A DNA stretch of 64,000 nt from Erigeron canadensis. Lineage: Eukaryota; Streptophyta; Magnoliopsida; Asterales; Asteraceae. A program made the position numbers and the translations under genes. Location of the stretch: contig NC_057768.1 of NCBI RefSeq assembly GCF_010389155.1, positions 44,681,633 through 44,745,632 on the forward strand. Direction: 5' to 3'. The notes under the pieces are model-generated. The model did no database searches and was not told the origin of the DNA. It saw only the letters and a list, made by a program, of their open reading frames with translations. Positions 1 to 11,453 of this stretch are shown piece by piece (the stretch's first letter is position 1; the number at the start of each line of letters is the position of its first letter).

Positions 1-1481
1 TCGTTATCTTAAGTTTCCATTAATTAGTTAATAGTTGTACTTTATATAATTTCGGTTTTATTTTTTGTCTTTTAGGTATGTGTTATATCATAATCATCAT
101 CGTTATTATCTTTGTGATTTTAGTATCTAAATTTCTGATAGGGTTCTTGTGTGTGTAGTTTTTGTTGCTAATTATTAAGATTACTATTAGTATTAGTATA
201 ATTTCTGTTTGGCTGCTGAACGTGCCACCAGAAAAGGTTTTAGGATTTACATGGCTTGTTATTATCTATATCTGTATGTTTTGTGCTGTACGGTTCGACT
301 GTGTGATATGTGGAGCTCACGATGTTATTACGGTACTGCTGCAGTACGTGCTGATCATTATCCTATAAAACTTTGTGTGATAGCGTTAGATTGGAACAAA
401 GGTGTGTATGGCCCCAATACGAGGGAAGGAACACTGTGTTAGGCTCGTTTAGGAGAACTCGTGTTTTGAAAGCATGGAGATTGTTCGTCCCTTCTATTTC
501 GGTTCTTGGTTTTTGATAATTTTGTTTGGAGTTTGGACCGAGATGGTTGAATCACCTGGCTTCTGCATTGTGGTCCTAAGCAGTGTAAAACTCTGACAGT
601 TAAGGTTTACTTTCTCAACGTCTCTAACTTGTGAAAACATTTATCTGTTGATTCACAAAAGAAAGACCTTTAACAGTGCGAACTTGGAAAAAAAATATAT
701 ATATATATATATATGTCTATTAAAGTAGTTATGCCCACTTCCCTAATTTCCTGTCGCTAACCTGAGCACTCCATCCCCAAAGGTTTTTTTTTTGTTTTGT
801 TTCAAGTTCATACCTTGCGGTCCATCGAACTCTATCTAATTTGACTCAAGATAAGTGGTCGTTTGGATGGAATCTTGTTGATTGGTCAGTCTTATGGGTG
901 GTCTTGACTTTAAGTTCATACGATAGGTTTCTTTTATTGAAGTTGTATTTGGTGCAGAATGGCTGTTGAGGTAGACTTTTCCCTAATGGGCAGGATAATC
1001 ACTTGATTTATGAATCAGTGATGCTTTCTGCTCTTTCTGTTTTCTTTTTTCCAAATCAGGACGTACTTGATTTTGTGATCTATTGCTCTTACCTTAGGTC
1101 ATGCCACTGTTTTAGTGGTATCATAATTAGACGGATGTTGGCTTCTTCAAGAATCAAGAAACCATGCCGTGGATATCCTCATTTCTTGGAGACGTGGAAT
1201 TACTCAATGCTGAACTTTAGTTATATTAGACCTATTTTTTTGGTGACGACTCCTCTTGGAGTTTACTGCTTGCAGCTGTTCAACATTGATTGGATTATGT
1301 TGTTGCTGATTTCAACTGATGTGCTGAAGTGTGAGAGAAAGCCACATTGTCTCTGGATTTTTGCCCAGTGATGGACAACTAGATGTGCTTTCTGTAAACG
1401 TAGGATTTCTTTGCTTAATATGTCCCTGAATGCAGGTGCTTTCTACCATAGTAGTCATTAATTTGATATTAGAATCTGAAA
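1..1481. other. Region upstream of the RING gene
   Basis: No coding region is recognisable here. The stretch is T-rich on the plus strand, with a short (TA)n run near 694-713 and a poly-T tract near 785-793, and looks like promoter, 5' leader and possibly leader-intron sequence of the gene starting at 1482. Short open frames are present but match nothing I recognise and have no clear splice partners. Confidence 0.4.
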
Positions 1482-3148
1482 ATGGAGGCTCCACTCAATC
1501 TTCCGACAAGTTTGCACCTTCAAGAGAGGAATGCAGAATCTACGACAGAAGCTATTACCCTTACGGAGGAACCGAAGTCATGTGGTCAACATGATCACGA
1601 GGATAGTGAGCACATTGATACGGAAACTAAGAACTCAGAAGTTCTTGATGGATATGGGTACTGCTTTTAGGACCTGTCTTCTGATGTTTCACTTTTGTAG
1701 TTAAAATATTATGTTACATTTTGATAATCTGCTGCTGCTTGTTTTTTGGCAGATGTTCTCATTACCGTCGCAGGTGCCGTTTAAGGGCCCCATGTTGTAA
1801 TGAGATATTTGATTGTCGTCATTGTCATAATGAGGCAAAGGTGGGTACAACTTGAGTCTAGCTAATAAAGTAATGACATAATTGGGATGCATAATGGAAT
1901 TAGTGTTTGACACTTTGACTAATCTTATTTGTTTCTACAGAATGACATTAACGTTGATAAAAAAGATAGGCATACCATCCCTCGCCATCAGATCAAACAG
2001 GTAGCTTGCTATCTAAGTTATATTGTTTTTACACTATATTTTTTGTTGAATAAATGATCAATGTATAATGTTGTTACCCTTACAGGTTATATGCACCCTT
2101 TGTGGTACTGAACAAGAGGTGAGTGTTTTTACTTTTGCCTTATGTTTTCATAGAAATTGTTCCAACTTTTCATTCCTATGGGCTATGGCTCAAGTTTTAT
2201 TAACCTTTTGCACCTTTCTTAAATGTTTTGATACTTTTACTCTAGGTTCGGCAAACATGCGTCAACTGTGGTGTGTGCATGGGCAGATACTTTTGTGGGT
2301 CGTGCAAGCTTTATGATGATAATGTAAGATCTTGTGAGTATGATGATAATGTAAGACCTTTGTTTTCCATGGTCGGATTATCTAAATTGCTATCTATGTG
2401 CTTTTATGCAGATATCCAAGAGACAGTATCACTGTGATGGTTGTGGAATTTGCAGGTATGATTTGTATGCTATTTGCAATTGGAGCAATTGGATATTCTA
2501 GCAAATTCCAAAATTATTATAGATAGGAAACATAATAATCTCAGAATCTTGCTTATTAGTTTTACAAATATAAACGTGAACCCACAAAGAGCGGATGCAA
2601 CCGGGAAGAACGCAAAAAATGATACAAATTATGACTGGCTTTCACATCATTTATTTAGGATAAATTATTGGATATACGATCTTTCAAGTATACAAGGTAC
2701 TTCAGATATACTAATAGAAATGGTTGTCATTGCCATTTTAGTTTAATATGACTACATTCAACTCACAAGTATCCAATTGTGGTACCGGGATAGGGTTCCC
2801 TCCATCACCTTTTGTTTTTTCAACTCGCAAGTAGCCTTATTTCTAGTTGTATGACATGTTACGGGTGTCAATGGTTTGGGTGATCAGATTAAAACCGATT
2901 GATTCATGATCAGGTCAACCCACAGAATCAATATTTTGAACCTTCAACATCTGCATTACCCTGTTCCCTAGCCTCCCCAGTTACAGAACTTTATTCATTG
3001 CTCAATCACTCATCTTTTATTCTCTAGTTAATTTTTTCTAGCATTTTGTTTAACCTTATAATCAAATATTTTGTGTCCACATTTTATTCAGACAAATCTT
3101 CTACAAATTGAGCGTCAAGTTGTTTCTTGATGACAAATATTATAGATT

Positions 3149-3193
<45 letters not shown>

Positions 3194-4880
3194 GTAACAC
3201 TCGTTTTATAATATGCGTAGAAAATGTATTATCTTTCTATCACATATCATTAACGCCACAAAGTTTCCATCTATGATTGATTTTCTAGTATCACCTATTT
3301 ACATATGACCATTTATAATATAACCAGTTTCTAAAATGCAAGTGATCTTATATATGACTGAAAAACAAGTGGGTTGCATCGAGGTCACAGTTTATCTATC
3401 CGGATTACTTCCCATGAACTAATAGTTCAGATCATAATCCATTAGCTAATTGGTCAGATCACAGTTCATAAGCTAATAGGTTAGATCACCATCCGCTGCG
3501 TCAAATGATCTGATCAGATCAGATCAGATCATCAACCAACTCAATTCATATATGTCCCATCGACAGGTTCAGTCGAATAATGGCATCTCTTTTAACTTGT
3601 GTTTAATTGCCTTTCATATCAGGATTGGCGGGCAGGAGAACTTTTTTCACTGTAACAAATGTGGTTAGTAATCTTCTCCATGATAGTAAATAGTTGGCTG
3701 GTCTGGAACTCTGGGATTTGGTCAACTCATTCTCCTTGATCGATCTTGTTACCCTTCAGGATGCTGCTACCCAAATTTTCTGAGAGAGAGCCACCCATGT
3801 GTTGAACGAGCTATGCACCAAGACTGCCCTGTATGCGTTGAGGTATGGATGAATACCTTATGTTATTCCACTTTCATACATGTTTTGTTGAAGCATACTT
3901 AAAGTGATGCAAATGTTGGCTATTTGCAGCATAGTTGTCAAACTCGTACGAGTCACGAGTCGACTCATACGAGTCGAGTCAAAACATAGTGAAAACGAGG
4001 CGAATTTGTGGATGACTCGTCTTTGCTCCAGACTCGTAACATAACTCGTGTTTTGTTGTGCGAGTCGGTCCGAGTCATGTTCGAGTCACAAGTCGAGTCA
4101 CGAGTCAAAAAAAAAAAAAAATTTTCAAAACTTTTTTTTTTATTTTTTAAACATAACTTTTTTATATGTTATTAAATTTGATATCCTTTTAATAGTGTTA
4201 TTATATTTTTAGCTTAATATATCAAATAATATACTTTATTTTACAATAAATACTTATATATAATTATAAATTTATATATTATCAAATATCCTGACTCTTA
4301 CGATTCGAATCACGTTTCGAGTCACGAGTCCAAAAATCGGATTTCGAGTCGAAAATAACGAGTCGATAACTATGATTTGCAGTATCTATTTGACTCAATT
4401 GATGTTGTCACGGTCATGCCTTGTGGCCATACTATTCATAAGGAATGTTTAAAGGAAATGAAGCTACACTCACAGTAAGTGAATCTAAAACATCAACAGA
4501 TTATTCGATAAATAGAAGATGATTTTTAATGTTAATATTTTGGTTATATAATTATCTCTACAGATATGCTTGCCCTCTCTGCTGTAAGTCAGTTTGTGAT
4601 ATGTCAGAGATGTGGGAGAAAATTGACATGGAGGTCGCTGTTACACCGATGCCTGAGTTTTATCAAAACAAAATGGTGTGTTGTATTTGGCTATCCTTTC
4701 TCTCTGTCCTTGCTTTTTTAGCCTTGTTGATGATGGTTTTCTGACTTGTTTTATTTCTGTTACATGAAGATCTGGATCCTCTGCAATGACTGTGGTGCGA
4801 ATTCTGAAGTGCCGTTCCATATCGTGGCTCACAAGTGCCCCAATTGCAAATCCTACAACACCCGCCAAACTAGAGGCTGA
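1482..4880 (+). CDS. RZPF34: CHY zinc-finger and RING E3 ubiquitin ligase (RZPF34/CHYR1-MIEL1 group), 11 exons
   Basis: E3 ubiquitin ligase expected to act in nucleus and cytosol; Arabidopsis relatives are linked to abscisic-acid, drought and MYB-factor control (family knowledge). I read exons 1482-1657, 1753-1840, 1941-2000, 2086-2118, 2246-2323, 2412-2455, 3623-3663, 3760-3842, 4383-4474, 4564-4675 and 4770-4880. All junctions are GT-AG and phases join to give 305 residues, close to relatives of 270-290. Order: a non-conserved acidic leader (1-58), CHY zinc finger (about 60-130, with CSHYRRRC and CRHCH), CTCHY finger (about 130-193, with [10 protein letters not shown]), RING (196-239, CPVC, CGHTIH, CPLC) and a C-terminal zinc ribbon ending [15 protein letters not shown], which favours the RZPF34/CHYR1 branch over MIEL1. 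The start is the first in-frame ATG of the exon. Intron 6 is long and holds a SINE fragment; intron 8 holds a hAT-type MITE. The exon 5 donor is duplicated. Confidence 0.93.
2769..2822 (+). mobile_element. 3' fragment of a SINE in intron 6
   Basis: The stretch, with GGTACCGGGATAGGGTTCCC followed by CTCCATCA and a T-rich tail, matches the 3' end of the SINE at 55421-55705 (GATACCGGGGCTAGGGTTCC). Only the end of the element is left, and no tRNA-like head is visible. Calling it a SINE rests on that match within the window. Confidence 0.5.
3150..3192. repeat. (TA)n(TG)n microsatellite in intron 6
   Basis: A short TA run passes directly into about 17 TG units inside the long intron 6 of the RING gene. 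It is probably length-polymorphic. Confidence 0.95.
3505..3532. repeat. GATCA short tandem repeat
   Basis: Overlapping GATCA/TGATC units, about four copies, near the end of intron 6. They sit at the end of a looser run of phrases of the type 'agctaat-ggt-cagatcac' from about 3380. Confidence 0.8.
3930..4374. mobile_element. hAT-type MITE inserted at the 3' end of intron 8
   Basis: The element begins CATAGTTGTC and ends GATAACTATG, an imperfect terminal inverted repeat. It is flanked by an exact 8-bp direct repeat, ATTTGCAG, at 3922-3929 and 4375-4382. An 8-bp target duplication is typical of hAT elements. The interior is non-coding: many GACTCG/ACGAGTC sub-repeats toward both ends and an AT-rich core. 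The duplicated octamer is the intron's own acceptor, so exon 9 still starts after a normal AG. Confidence 0.85.
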
Positions 4881-6658
4881 TATGGTGCCAGTTTGCTTTT
4901 GGGAAATCTCCTTTCTTTGAAATGGTGCTTCCGTTATCTGGAGATGCAGCGGCTTGGGTTATCATGTATTCTTGTTGCCTGTGTTCTTTAGCTGGTTGGT
5001 TGGAGTACCTGCTCTGTACTTTCCCTTGAAAAGTTTGATGTTTTAAGCCTAGAGTTCTAGTAGGCAGATACTCACTGTTGATCAACATTGTAAGAAGCTT
5101 TTCATCAAGGGTCTTGTTTATGAAGCGTTGTTCCCTGGGGAAATTGTAAAACCTGCTAGCCCTTCCCCATCCCTCCACCCCCTTGGTGTATTCGATGGTA
5201 CTTGATTTGTCATTGTTGTGGCTTCATCTATGTATCATGTTCATTCTCTGAAATATGTCATGGCAACTTCTTTGTAGAAAGTCATACTTTTGTGGACACA
5301 TTTTGTGCTCTCAAACCTTTACAACGGTTTCTAAGACTGACATTTAAAGCGTGTGACAAAAGTGTTTGGACATGTCAAATTCAAGACATTGCAAATGTTA
5401 GTTTGTTTAAGCTAATTTAGAGCTCAATAAATTGTTTAAAAAAAAAAAAAATCCTTTAGTTTGCTTATACTCTCACCCTCCCAGATACCCCGTGTGAATT
5501 GGATGCAATGAAATGGAAATTTTTGCATCTATCCGTACGGACAAGTAATGTGTTACATATCATTACGACAAGCTTGTTTTATGATAGAACAAAAAAAAAG
5601 AAGAATGAGGGATCCATGCCCTTAAAATTACTATTGATTAGTCATATTAAATAAATAAACAAAAAAGTGTGCTGGATATGCCTCTCTTCATTTGAAGATA
5701 AACTGGATCATGTTTTCACCTTAGAATCAACTGATTGTAAACTTATCTTCATTATAATTGGTTTATGTGAAAGGGTGTTGTTTCTGGTCTGCTTTGAACG
5801 AGAGGTGATTAGAAATTGTTTATTTTTAGAAGGCACACATACACATTCCCCCGTATTGCGTGTCAACTTCTGCGTAAAAACTAAATATGGAAACAACTTT
5901 GTGTATTGTCATTTTACAGATGCAGTTAAGTTTTTGTTGCAAACATACTGCACGACCAACTAGTTTCAACGGCATTGATAAATACTTCTATCCCACGTTG
6001 ATACATAAATACTGCTAGTATATGTACTCATGTGCTAGTAACCCACGTCAATCTATAAGTACGATTTCGACCCATTAGGTACAGTGTCAATAATTATTTC
6101 AAGATCAACTCCTTGATGGAGAAGATATCGTTTACTTTTGGTATCAGTAAATTTATCTAACAGTGTAAGGTACAAAAAAAAGAGAGCATTATCTATCTTC
6201 CTCATTTTCTCTAGAACATTGGGACTTAACGGTAACCCCCTCATACTTTAAGGTTCATTTCTGTAAAATTTAACCATAGTGGTTCAACCCAAAGTAAACC
6301 CACTTTAAAGATTTGGCCCTTTTAACATGGGGTCTAGCTCTTGTCTTTGTTTATGTCCTTTCTCTGTTTGTTAACTTATAGCAAATAACACCACCTTCAA
6401 ACAGATGGTAGGGTCTCTTGCATGCATTATTGCTTTGTACTAGGAATCTATTATCAAAATCTGCAAGATTTAATTACAACTTACTATGGAAAAAACCAAT
6501 ATGTTGCTATATGCTTCCCTTCACAAACTTCCCCCCACCCCACCCACCCACCCACATGTGTAAATACAAAATCATCCCCTCTCACAAACTCCTGGAAGTA
6601 GGTTGCTGCTAGAAGCATAGTTGTTAACCCCCTTGATTATATACACGTATAAAGGGAT
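4881..6658. other. 3' flank of the RING gene and intergenic DNA
   Basis: The first several hundred bases are probably 3' untranslated sequence. Beyond about 5450 I see AT-rich intergenic DNA, with a C-rich stretch of CCCCACCCA phrases at about 6530-6555. The open frames here have no recognisable domain. Confidence 0.5.
5426..5431 (+). promoter_or_regulatory. Candidate poly(A) signal of the RING gene
   Basis: AATAAA lies about 545 bases past the stop codon and is followed by a run of about 14 A. The distance is long for a plant 3' leader, and an upstream signal could be used instead. Confidence 0.3.
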
Positions 6659-6811
6659 TATTTGGGATTTGCTTATTCATAAATGGTTGCTTGCTAATCA
6701 AAATATCAGCCTGCTTATTTAAAGATGTTATTCACACTGATATTTGGGAATGGAAAAAAAAAGGGAAACTAGCAATAAGCAGATAAGCATCTAATTAAGC
6801 AATCCCAAATG
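6659..6811. mobile_element. Short palindromic MITE candidate
   Basis: The ends are imperfectly inverted: ATTTGGGATTTGCTTATT on the left and AAGCAATCCCAAAT on the right, with AAGCAGATAAGCATC just inside. No target duplication is clear, so superfamily and exact limits are open. Confidence 0.4.
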
Positions 6812-6839
6812 TTTTGAACAATCTATAAGTAACAAACTT

Positions 6840-6932
6840 TGAAGGGTTAGGAGGCGAACTCGGGTGTCCTTATGTAATCGATATGACTAACAACCAATTC
6901 GTGTCTAAGCTACCTCATGCTCAAGCTGCACG
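6840..6932 (-). mobile_element. Possible tRNA-derived SINE head, degenerate
   Basis: On the minus strand TAGCTTAGACACGAATTGG resembles a pol III A box, and about 45 bases on GAGTTCGCCTCC resembles a B box. It is isolated and diverged; it could be chance. Confidence 0.25.
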
Positions 6933-8115
6933 GTCGAGCGCTTATAACTTTGGGGATGCCATTCTAATTATAAGTTGGTTTGTGATGCGAAACGTAATCA
7001 TCATGCACGAAAAGTGTCTACACTGTCACATTGATTGCTTAAATTCTGTTTTTTAAGATGAGGCAGGCAGCATCATAAAGCATGGGCCAAGTAAGTTAAA
7101 GTTGTTTGAGTCTTTACAAGAAAGATACATTTGATACAATGACAATAATGCACACATGGGTGAGGGGCCATTACTGGAAAAGCTATCAAATTTTTCATGG
7201 AAAATGGAAGGGACAATGATGGATGAAAAATGGAAAAACCCATATGAATGCATCACCTACTTGTACCTTTGCAATTCACAATTCGAATCCACTGTATGTT
7301 TTATAAGATTTACCCGTTGCAAAATGCCAAGAAATTACAAAGTTGTACAAATAAAAATGCATTAAGATGCTAGTGAGGTACAAAGGTACAATTACCAATA
7401 CAATGGTGGGATGTCAAGGTTCAAGATGAATGGTTGCTTGCTTGCCAAACACAATACTAGATCTAATACCAAGATTAAAAATAACTTATAGCACAACCTA
7501 CTTAACATTAGCCTTATATCCGCGTAAGGTTTCAATAAACGAATAGTTTTTAAAGATATTTTCAAACAAATTTTTTAGCAATTTTTAAGAGAAATTTTGA
7601 TTGTTTTTAATGATTTTTGGCGATTTTGTTGGTTTGCATTTGTGCGGAGGCCATGACCAGAGTGGTTTAGAAGACTGAAATTGGTTGGCATTTGTGGTGC
7701 AAGTGAAAGAAATATCGGGTGATATGTGATACCGTTGTTAGGTGGTAAAATATACATAAATGTGTACTGAATGAGAGGAAAAAAAAAAGTGAACTTGTAT
7801 ACTGTTTTAATGAAAGTGTGTAATTATGTTTTAGTCGCAAATATTTTCAAGTGATACTTTATAACATGTATTGGACAACCGTTTAAAATATATTTATTAA
7901 TATATGTTGTATAAAACCAACTTCATAAGTTCTAATAAGATGTTTCAAAATATTAAATTTAGCTTCTTTCAGCAGTATTCTATTTTCTTCAAAGACTTTT
8001 GCCATCAACAGAAAAAAGATGATTTGCATTAAGAACTTCATCCGGATAAATGGATAATACCTCTCGAGATATTCAAAACCCCCAAGAAATAAACAAAGAC
8101 TTACATCCAATCACC
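6933..8115. other. Intergenic DNA
   Basis: AT-rich sequence without a recognisable gene or repeat structure. Open frames on both strands are short and unsupported. Confidence 0.5.
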
Positions 8116-8124
8116 AATTCAGAT

Positions 8125-8255
8125 GGGAAGTGATATATCTACAACTAACTTTAGCCATCCACAACAATATATACATTGTACAGTTGTACACTGTGCTGTA
8201 AGATATATACAATTATTATAGATGTCTAAAAAGTGACGTAGATATATCACTTCCC
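8125..8255. mobile_element. Mutator-like MITE, 131 bp
   Basis: Perfect 18-bp terminal inverted repeats, GGGAAGTGATATATCTAC and its complement, enclose about 95 bp of non-coding DNA. They are flanked by an exact 9-bp direct repeat AATTCAGAT at 8116-8124 and 8256-8264. A 9-bp duplication is the Mutator signature. The similarity of the arms continues more loosely inside the 18 bp. Confidence 0.85.
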
Positions 8256-8264
8256 AATTCAGAT

Positions 8265-9231
8265 ACTTGTACCATCTAACTAACAAAAGCAATTGTAATG
8301 TTGAGCTCAAAGATGAAAACTTGCTATTTTGCTAGCAAACCTTGTGCAAGAACATGAATTTATAATCCATCAGATTTTGTCAGAATCTTGAATCAAGTGA
8401 TTACATGTCCAAGACTTTCTAAACCCATGTCAAAGGGGAAAGAAATCACATAAAACCGTACAGGAAACTGTAAGATAATAATAAATCCCTCTCTAATACC
8501 ATGTAAGATAATAATAAATCCCTTCGAGTTTTCCCTTTTCATTGATATCAATTTATAGAATTACAAATTATATGACTACCTTGAATTTATTTCATCGACT
8601 ACCTCGAACTTATGACATATTCTAAACTAATACATATATAGTATATAACGGTCTAATAGAAACGATGCATTACGATACCTGTATTGTATCATTACCATTG
8701 CAATCATATATGTATAGGTTAAAGGATCAAGACTTGATTGCTAACATTGTGTATAAAGATCATTTATATTCATTCAAAGACTTGATTATGGAGGCTTATA
8801 CATCAACTCCTTACAATGAGTCCAAGAAAGATAAGGATAGGAGTGGGGATGGAGGGTCTGGCTAGTACCATTTCATTCTCATATTAAGACTCGAGTAAAA
8901 GAAGTCTCAAGAGTAGAGATATCATCAATGTCAATATAGTGCAGGAAATAAAGACACAAAATTAGCTGGTTTTAACCGTTACCAATTGACCATCAAGACT
9001 ATGAAATATGAAAATGCATTAGATAACATATGAAGAGATACCACACATTTCAAAAAAGATCAACCATGGCTGCCATAAAAAACAAGAAACACAGCTCTTA
9101 TCGAACGGGTAATCAATAGTAGTGTGGTTTCACCTCAAATGTTATAGAATGAAGTTTCATTGTTCATGGGCATAATGATAAATTGAACGGTTAACAAAAA
9201 TTGCAAAAATACCAGCTTTTTTAAAATTCGT
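8265..9231. other. Intergenic DNA and 3' flank of the FLZ gene
   Basis: A short direct duplication of TAAGATAATAATAAATCCCT lies at about 8471 and 8504. No gene is recognised. The last 100-300 bases are probably the 3' untranslated region of the minus-strand FLZ gene. Confidence 0.45.
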
Positions 9232-10460
9232 TTATAGAGCGATGAACATGGAGGTCTCGAAAAGCTCCTCACCGCCGTCTGGTTCAGTCTGTGAAGATGA
9301 ACTGGCCTCACTGTTGTTCTTCTCCATCTCTTCCTCAACTAGAATCTCCTCTGATCTGCAAATCCAACTGCAAAATGCTTTCTCACCTCTACACGCAGAA
9401 GAAAATTATTAGTTTGTTTTAAAATGAAATAAAAAAACAGATGAAAACAAAGAACCGAACAATATAGAAATTTAGGAGCAAACCTGTACATATAGATATC
9501 TTCACCCTCCAGCTTTTTCTTGCACGAGTAACAAAAGCTCAAGAAATCACCAGAGGGGTACGGATTCATGACTTCAGAGGAATCAGAGTCATGTTCTTCA
9601 CTCTTTATTAATTTAGGAATGAACTCATCATCGTGACGCTCTAAAATACAGTCACCAAAGATATGAGTTGTTTTTGGGTTAGGCCCGTGTTTTCTAACAC
9701 ATGTATAATCCTCAGAAAGTTCAATCTCACTTGCTGAGAGAGAAGACACTAGCTCTTTTCCAAGGTTAGGTCCATTCGACAAACCGGTACTCATGCGGGT
9801 TGTTAAATGGGTAGTGTTTGACCCAGTCTTTGCAGAATCCAAAGAATGAGACGAAAACTTAGCAAATGGCTCTTGTGACAGAACATTAATCAGTTTGGGG
9901 TTGGATTTTTCAATATGGGTACGAGCAAAAATTGCATAATTCTTGGGGAGTGAGTTCGAGAACGAGCCAAATGGATCAAAACTGGAGATTTTCAAGCTCG
10001 GGTTGTTCAAGATTCCCATCTGAGGTGCAAAAAGGCTACTCTTACTATCCGATGATCGGAGTATTTTCCCCGATGAGGGTTTCGTTTCATCCTCAAGAGA
10101 TTCTATGATACTTAAGCCTACTTTCCTACAATCCCAACTCTTTTGAGCTGTTTCATTTGGTTTAGAAGAAGCCCTGATTGGTAAATTACCAAAATTAGGT
10201 TTTGAAAACACCTTGAAATCCAAAGGGGAAGTAGGGCTTCTAACCGAATCAGATTCTGAGATTTTTGGATTTAGCCCTACAAATAGACCAGGAACAGTAA
10301 AAAAGGAATTGGTTTGGTGTTTCTGTTTCAAGAAAGCATCAGAATTTGCATAACAAGAGTCATTGTTATTATTATTAGTATAAGAATCAGTAATCATGTT
10401 ATCACCCTGACCCATGTTTTGTTGATCTTTCTGGTGTGATCTTGTTCTCTTCCTCAGCAT
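9232..10460 (-). CDS. FCS-like zinc finger (FLZ, DUF581) protein, 2 exons
   Basis: FLZ proteins are plant-specific adaptors that bind SnRK1 kinase subunits through the zinc finger (family knowledge). Exon 1 is 10460-9484 and exon 2 is 9388-9232; the GT-AG junction gives 377 residues. The start is the ATG at 10460 (MLRKRTRSHQK); an upstream in-frame GTG at 10466 is not a plausible plant start. The N-terminal three quarters is low-complexity and Ser/Asn-rich, with conserved family patches SFFTVPGLFVGL, SPTSPLDFKVFS and KSWDCRKVGLSIIESL. The FLZ domain is about residues 306-350: FCYSC (C310, C313) and FCSWIC (C332, C336) are the zinc ligands, split by the intron. An acidic EEEMEKN tail follows and the end is ETSMFIAL. 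The layout resembles the long Arabidopsis members FLZ8/FLZ10; the exact orthologue is not decided. Confidence 0.93.
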
Positions 10461-11040
10461 TTTCACACACCTTGTTGCAACAAATAACCAAAAAAGCCAT
10501 TAGTTATATATTCAACAATACAGAAGATGAAAGATCAAAAGACAAATAACTAACTGCTATTAATTTTTAAAACCCTAATCTGAAAATCACCATTCAAAGC
10601 TAACAATAGAGATAATATAACAAAATCAGATGCAGATTTCAAGAAACATGATAATGTAGGGAAAATGATATATAATCAATATATCGCCAGATTATCAACA
10701 AAAACAAAAAAGATAATGGATTACGTATAATGAATAAACACCTAGATGATCAAATACACAAAGTACCCGCAAAATTTTATAAATCAAAAAATGTCAACAA
10801 AATAGTCAACATAGTCAACAAGATAGGGTTCTTAAGCTTTACTTGTGTTAAAAATTAAAAGATGCCCAAAAAAACTATTAAAATCCATAAAGATTGGTAC
10901 AAAACATTCATAGAATCAATCACTCGAAACCCAAAAATTTACCATTTCATTAATAGATTAAAGCCATAAACTTTTTTAATTTTGTTCCCAAATTAGACCT
11001 AATCATCAATACTCATAGATGATATAATCAAGCTACAAAA

Positions 11041-11080
11041 GTACACACACACACACATATAATATATATATATATATATG
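11041..11080. repeat. (AC)n(TA)n microsatellite
   Basis: About seven AC units pass into a TA run upstream of the FLZ gene. Confidence 0.9.
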
Positions 11081-11360
11081 GTATCCAGAGAAAGATGAAG
11101 ACTTGATGATCAAGATCAGTGATAAGGGAACAAAAGAGGTCAAATAACTTCAAGAAAAAAAATATTAAAAAATACAAAAAAAATGCAAGTGAAGAAATTG
11201 ATGAAAAAGGTTGAAACTTGGTGAAAACCCACCTCAAAAAACCTACCTCACACAGATGATGCTTGAGAGGAAAAAGAAAAAGAGACCCACAAAATGCAGA
11301 AATTGTTTTCTCAACTCTCCTCCCAGAGCTATAGTTATGTGAAAACTTGTACAGTACCAC

Positions 11361-11453
11361 TCACTCTCTCTCTCTCTCTTTCTTGCATCAAAATCAGAGA
11401 AGAAATGAGCTTCTCAAATACTCTATTTTTCTCTCTCTCTCCCTCTCTGTGTG
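11361..11453. repeat. (CT)n pyrimidine tracts upstream of the FLZ gene
   Basis: Two CT runs, 11361-11380 and 11430-11453, are separated by a short spacer. For the minus-strand FLZ gene they read as GA repeats about 900-1000 bp before the ATG; such tracts can lie in leaders or promoters, but no function is shown. Confidence 0.8.

Noticed and set aside
1..442. Overlapping short frames at the window start as a gene end.
   Set aside because: No domain, no supporting splice pattern; the stretch looks like promoter or leader sequence.
8665..8865. 66-codon frame ending in SKKDKDRSGDGGSG.
   Set aside because: No recognised family or neighbouring exon; composition alone is not enough.
10461..10466. 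Upstream GTG extension of the FLZ protein (two more residues).
   Set aside because: GTG is not a usual plant start; the ATG at 10460 gives the family-like MLRKRTR start.
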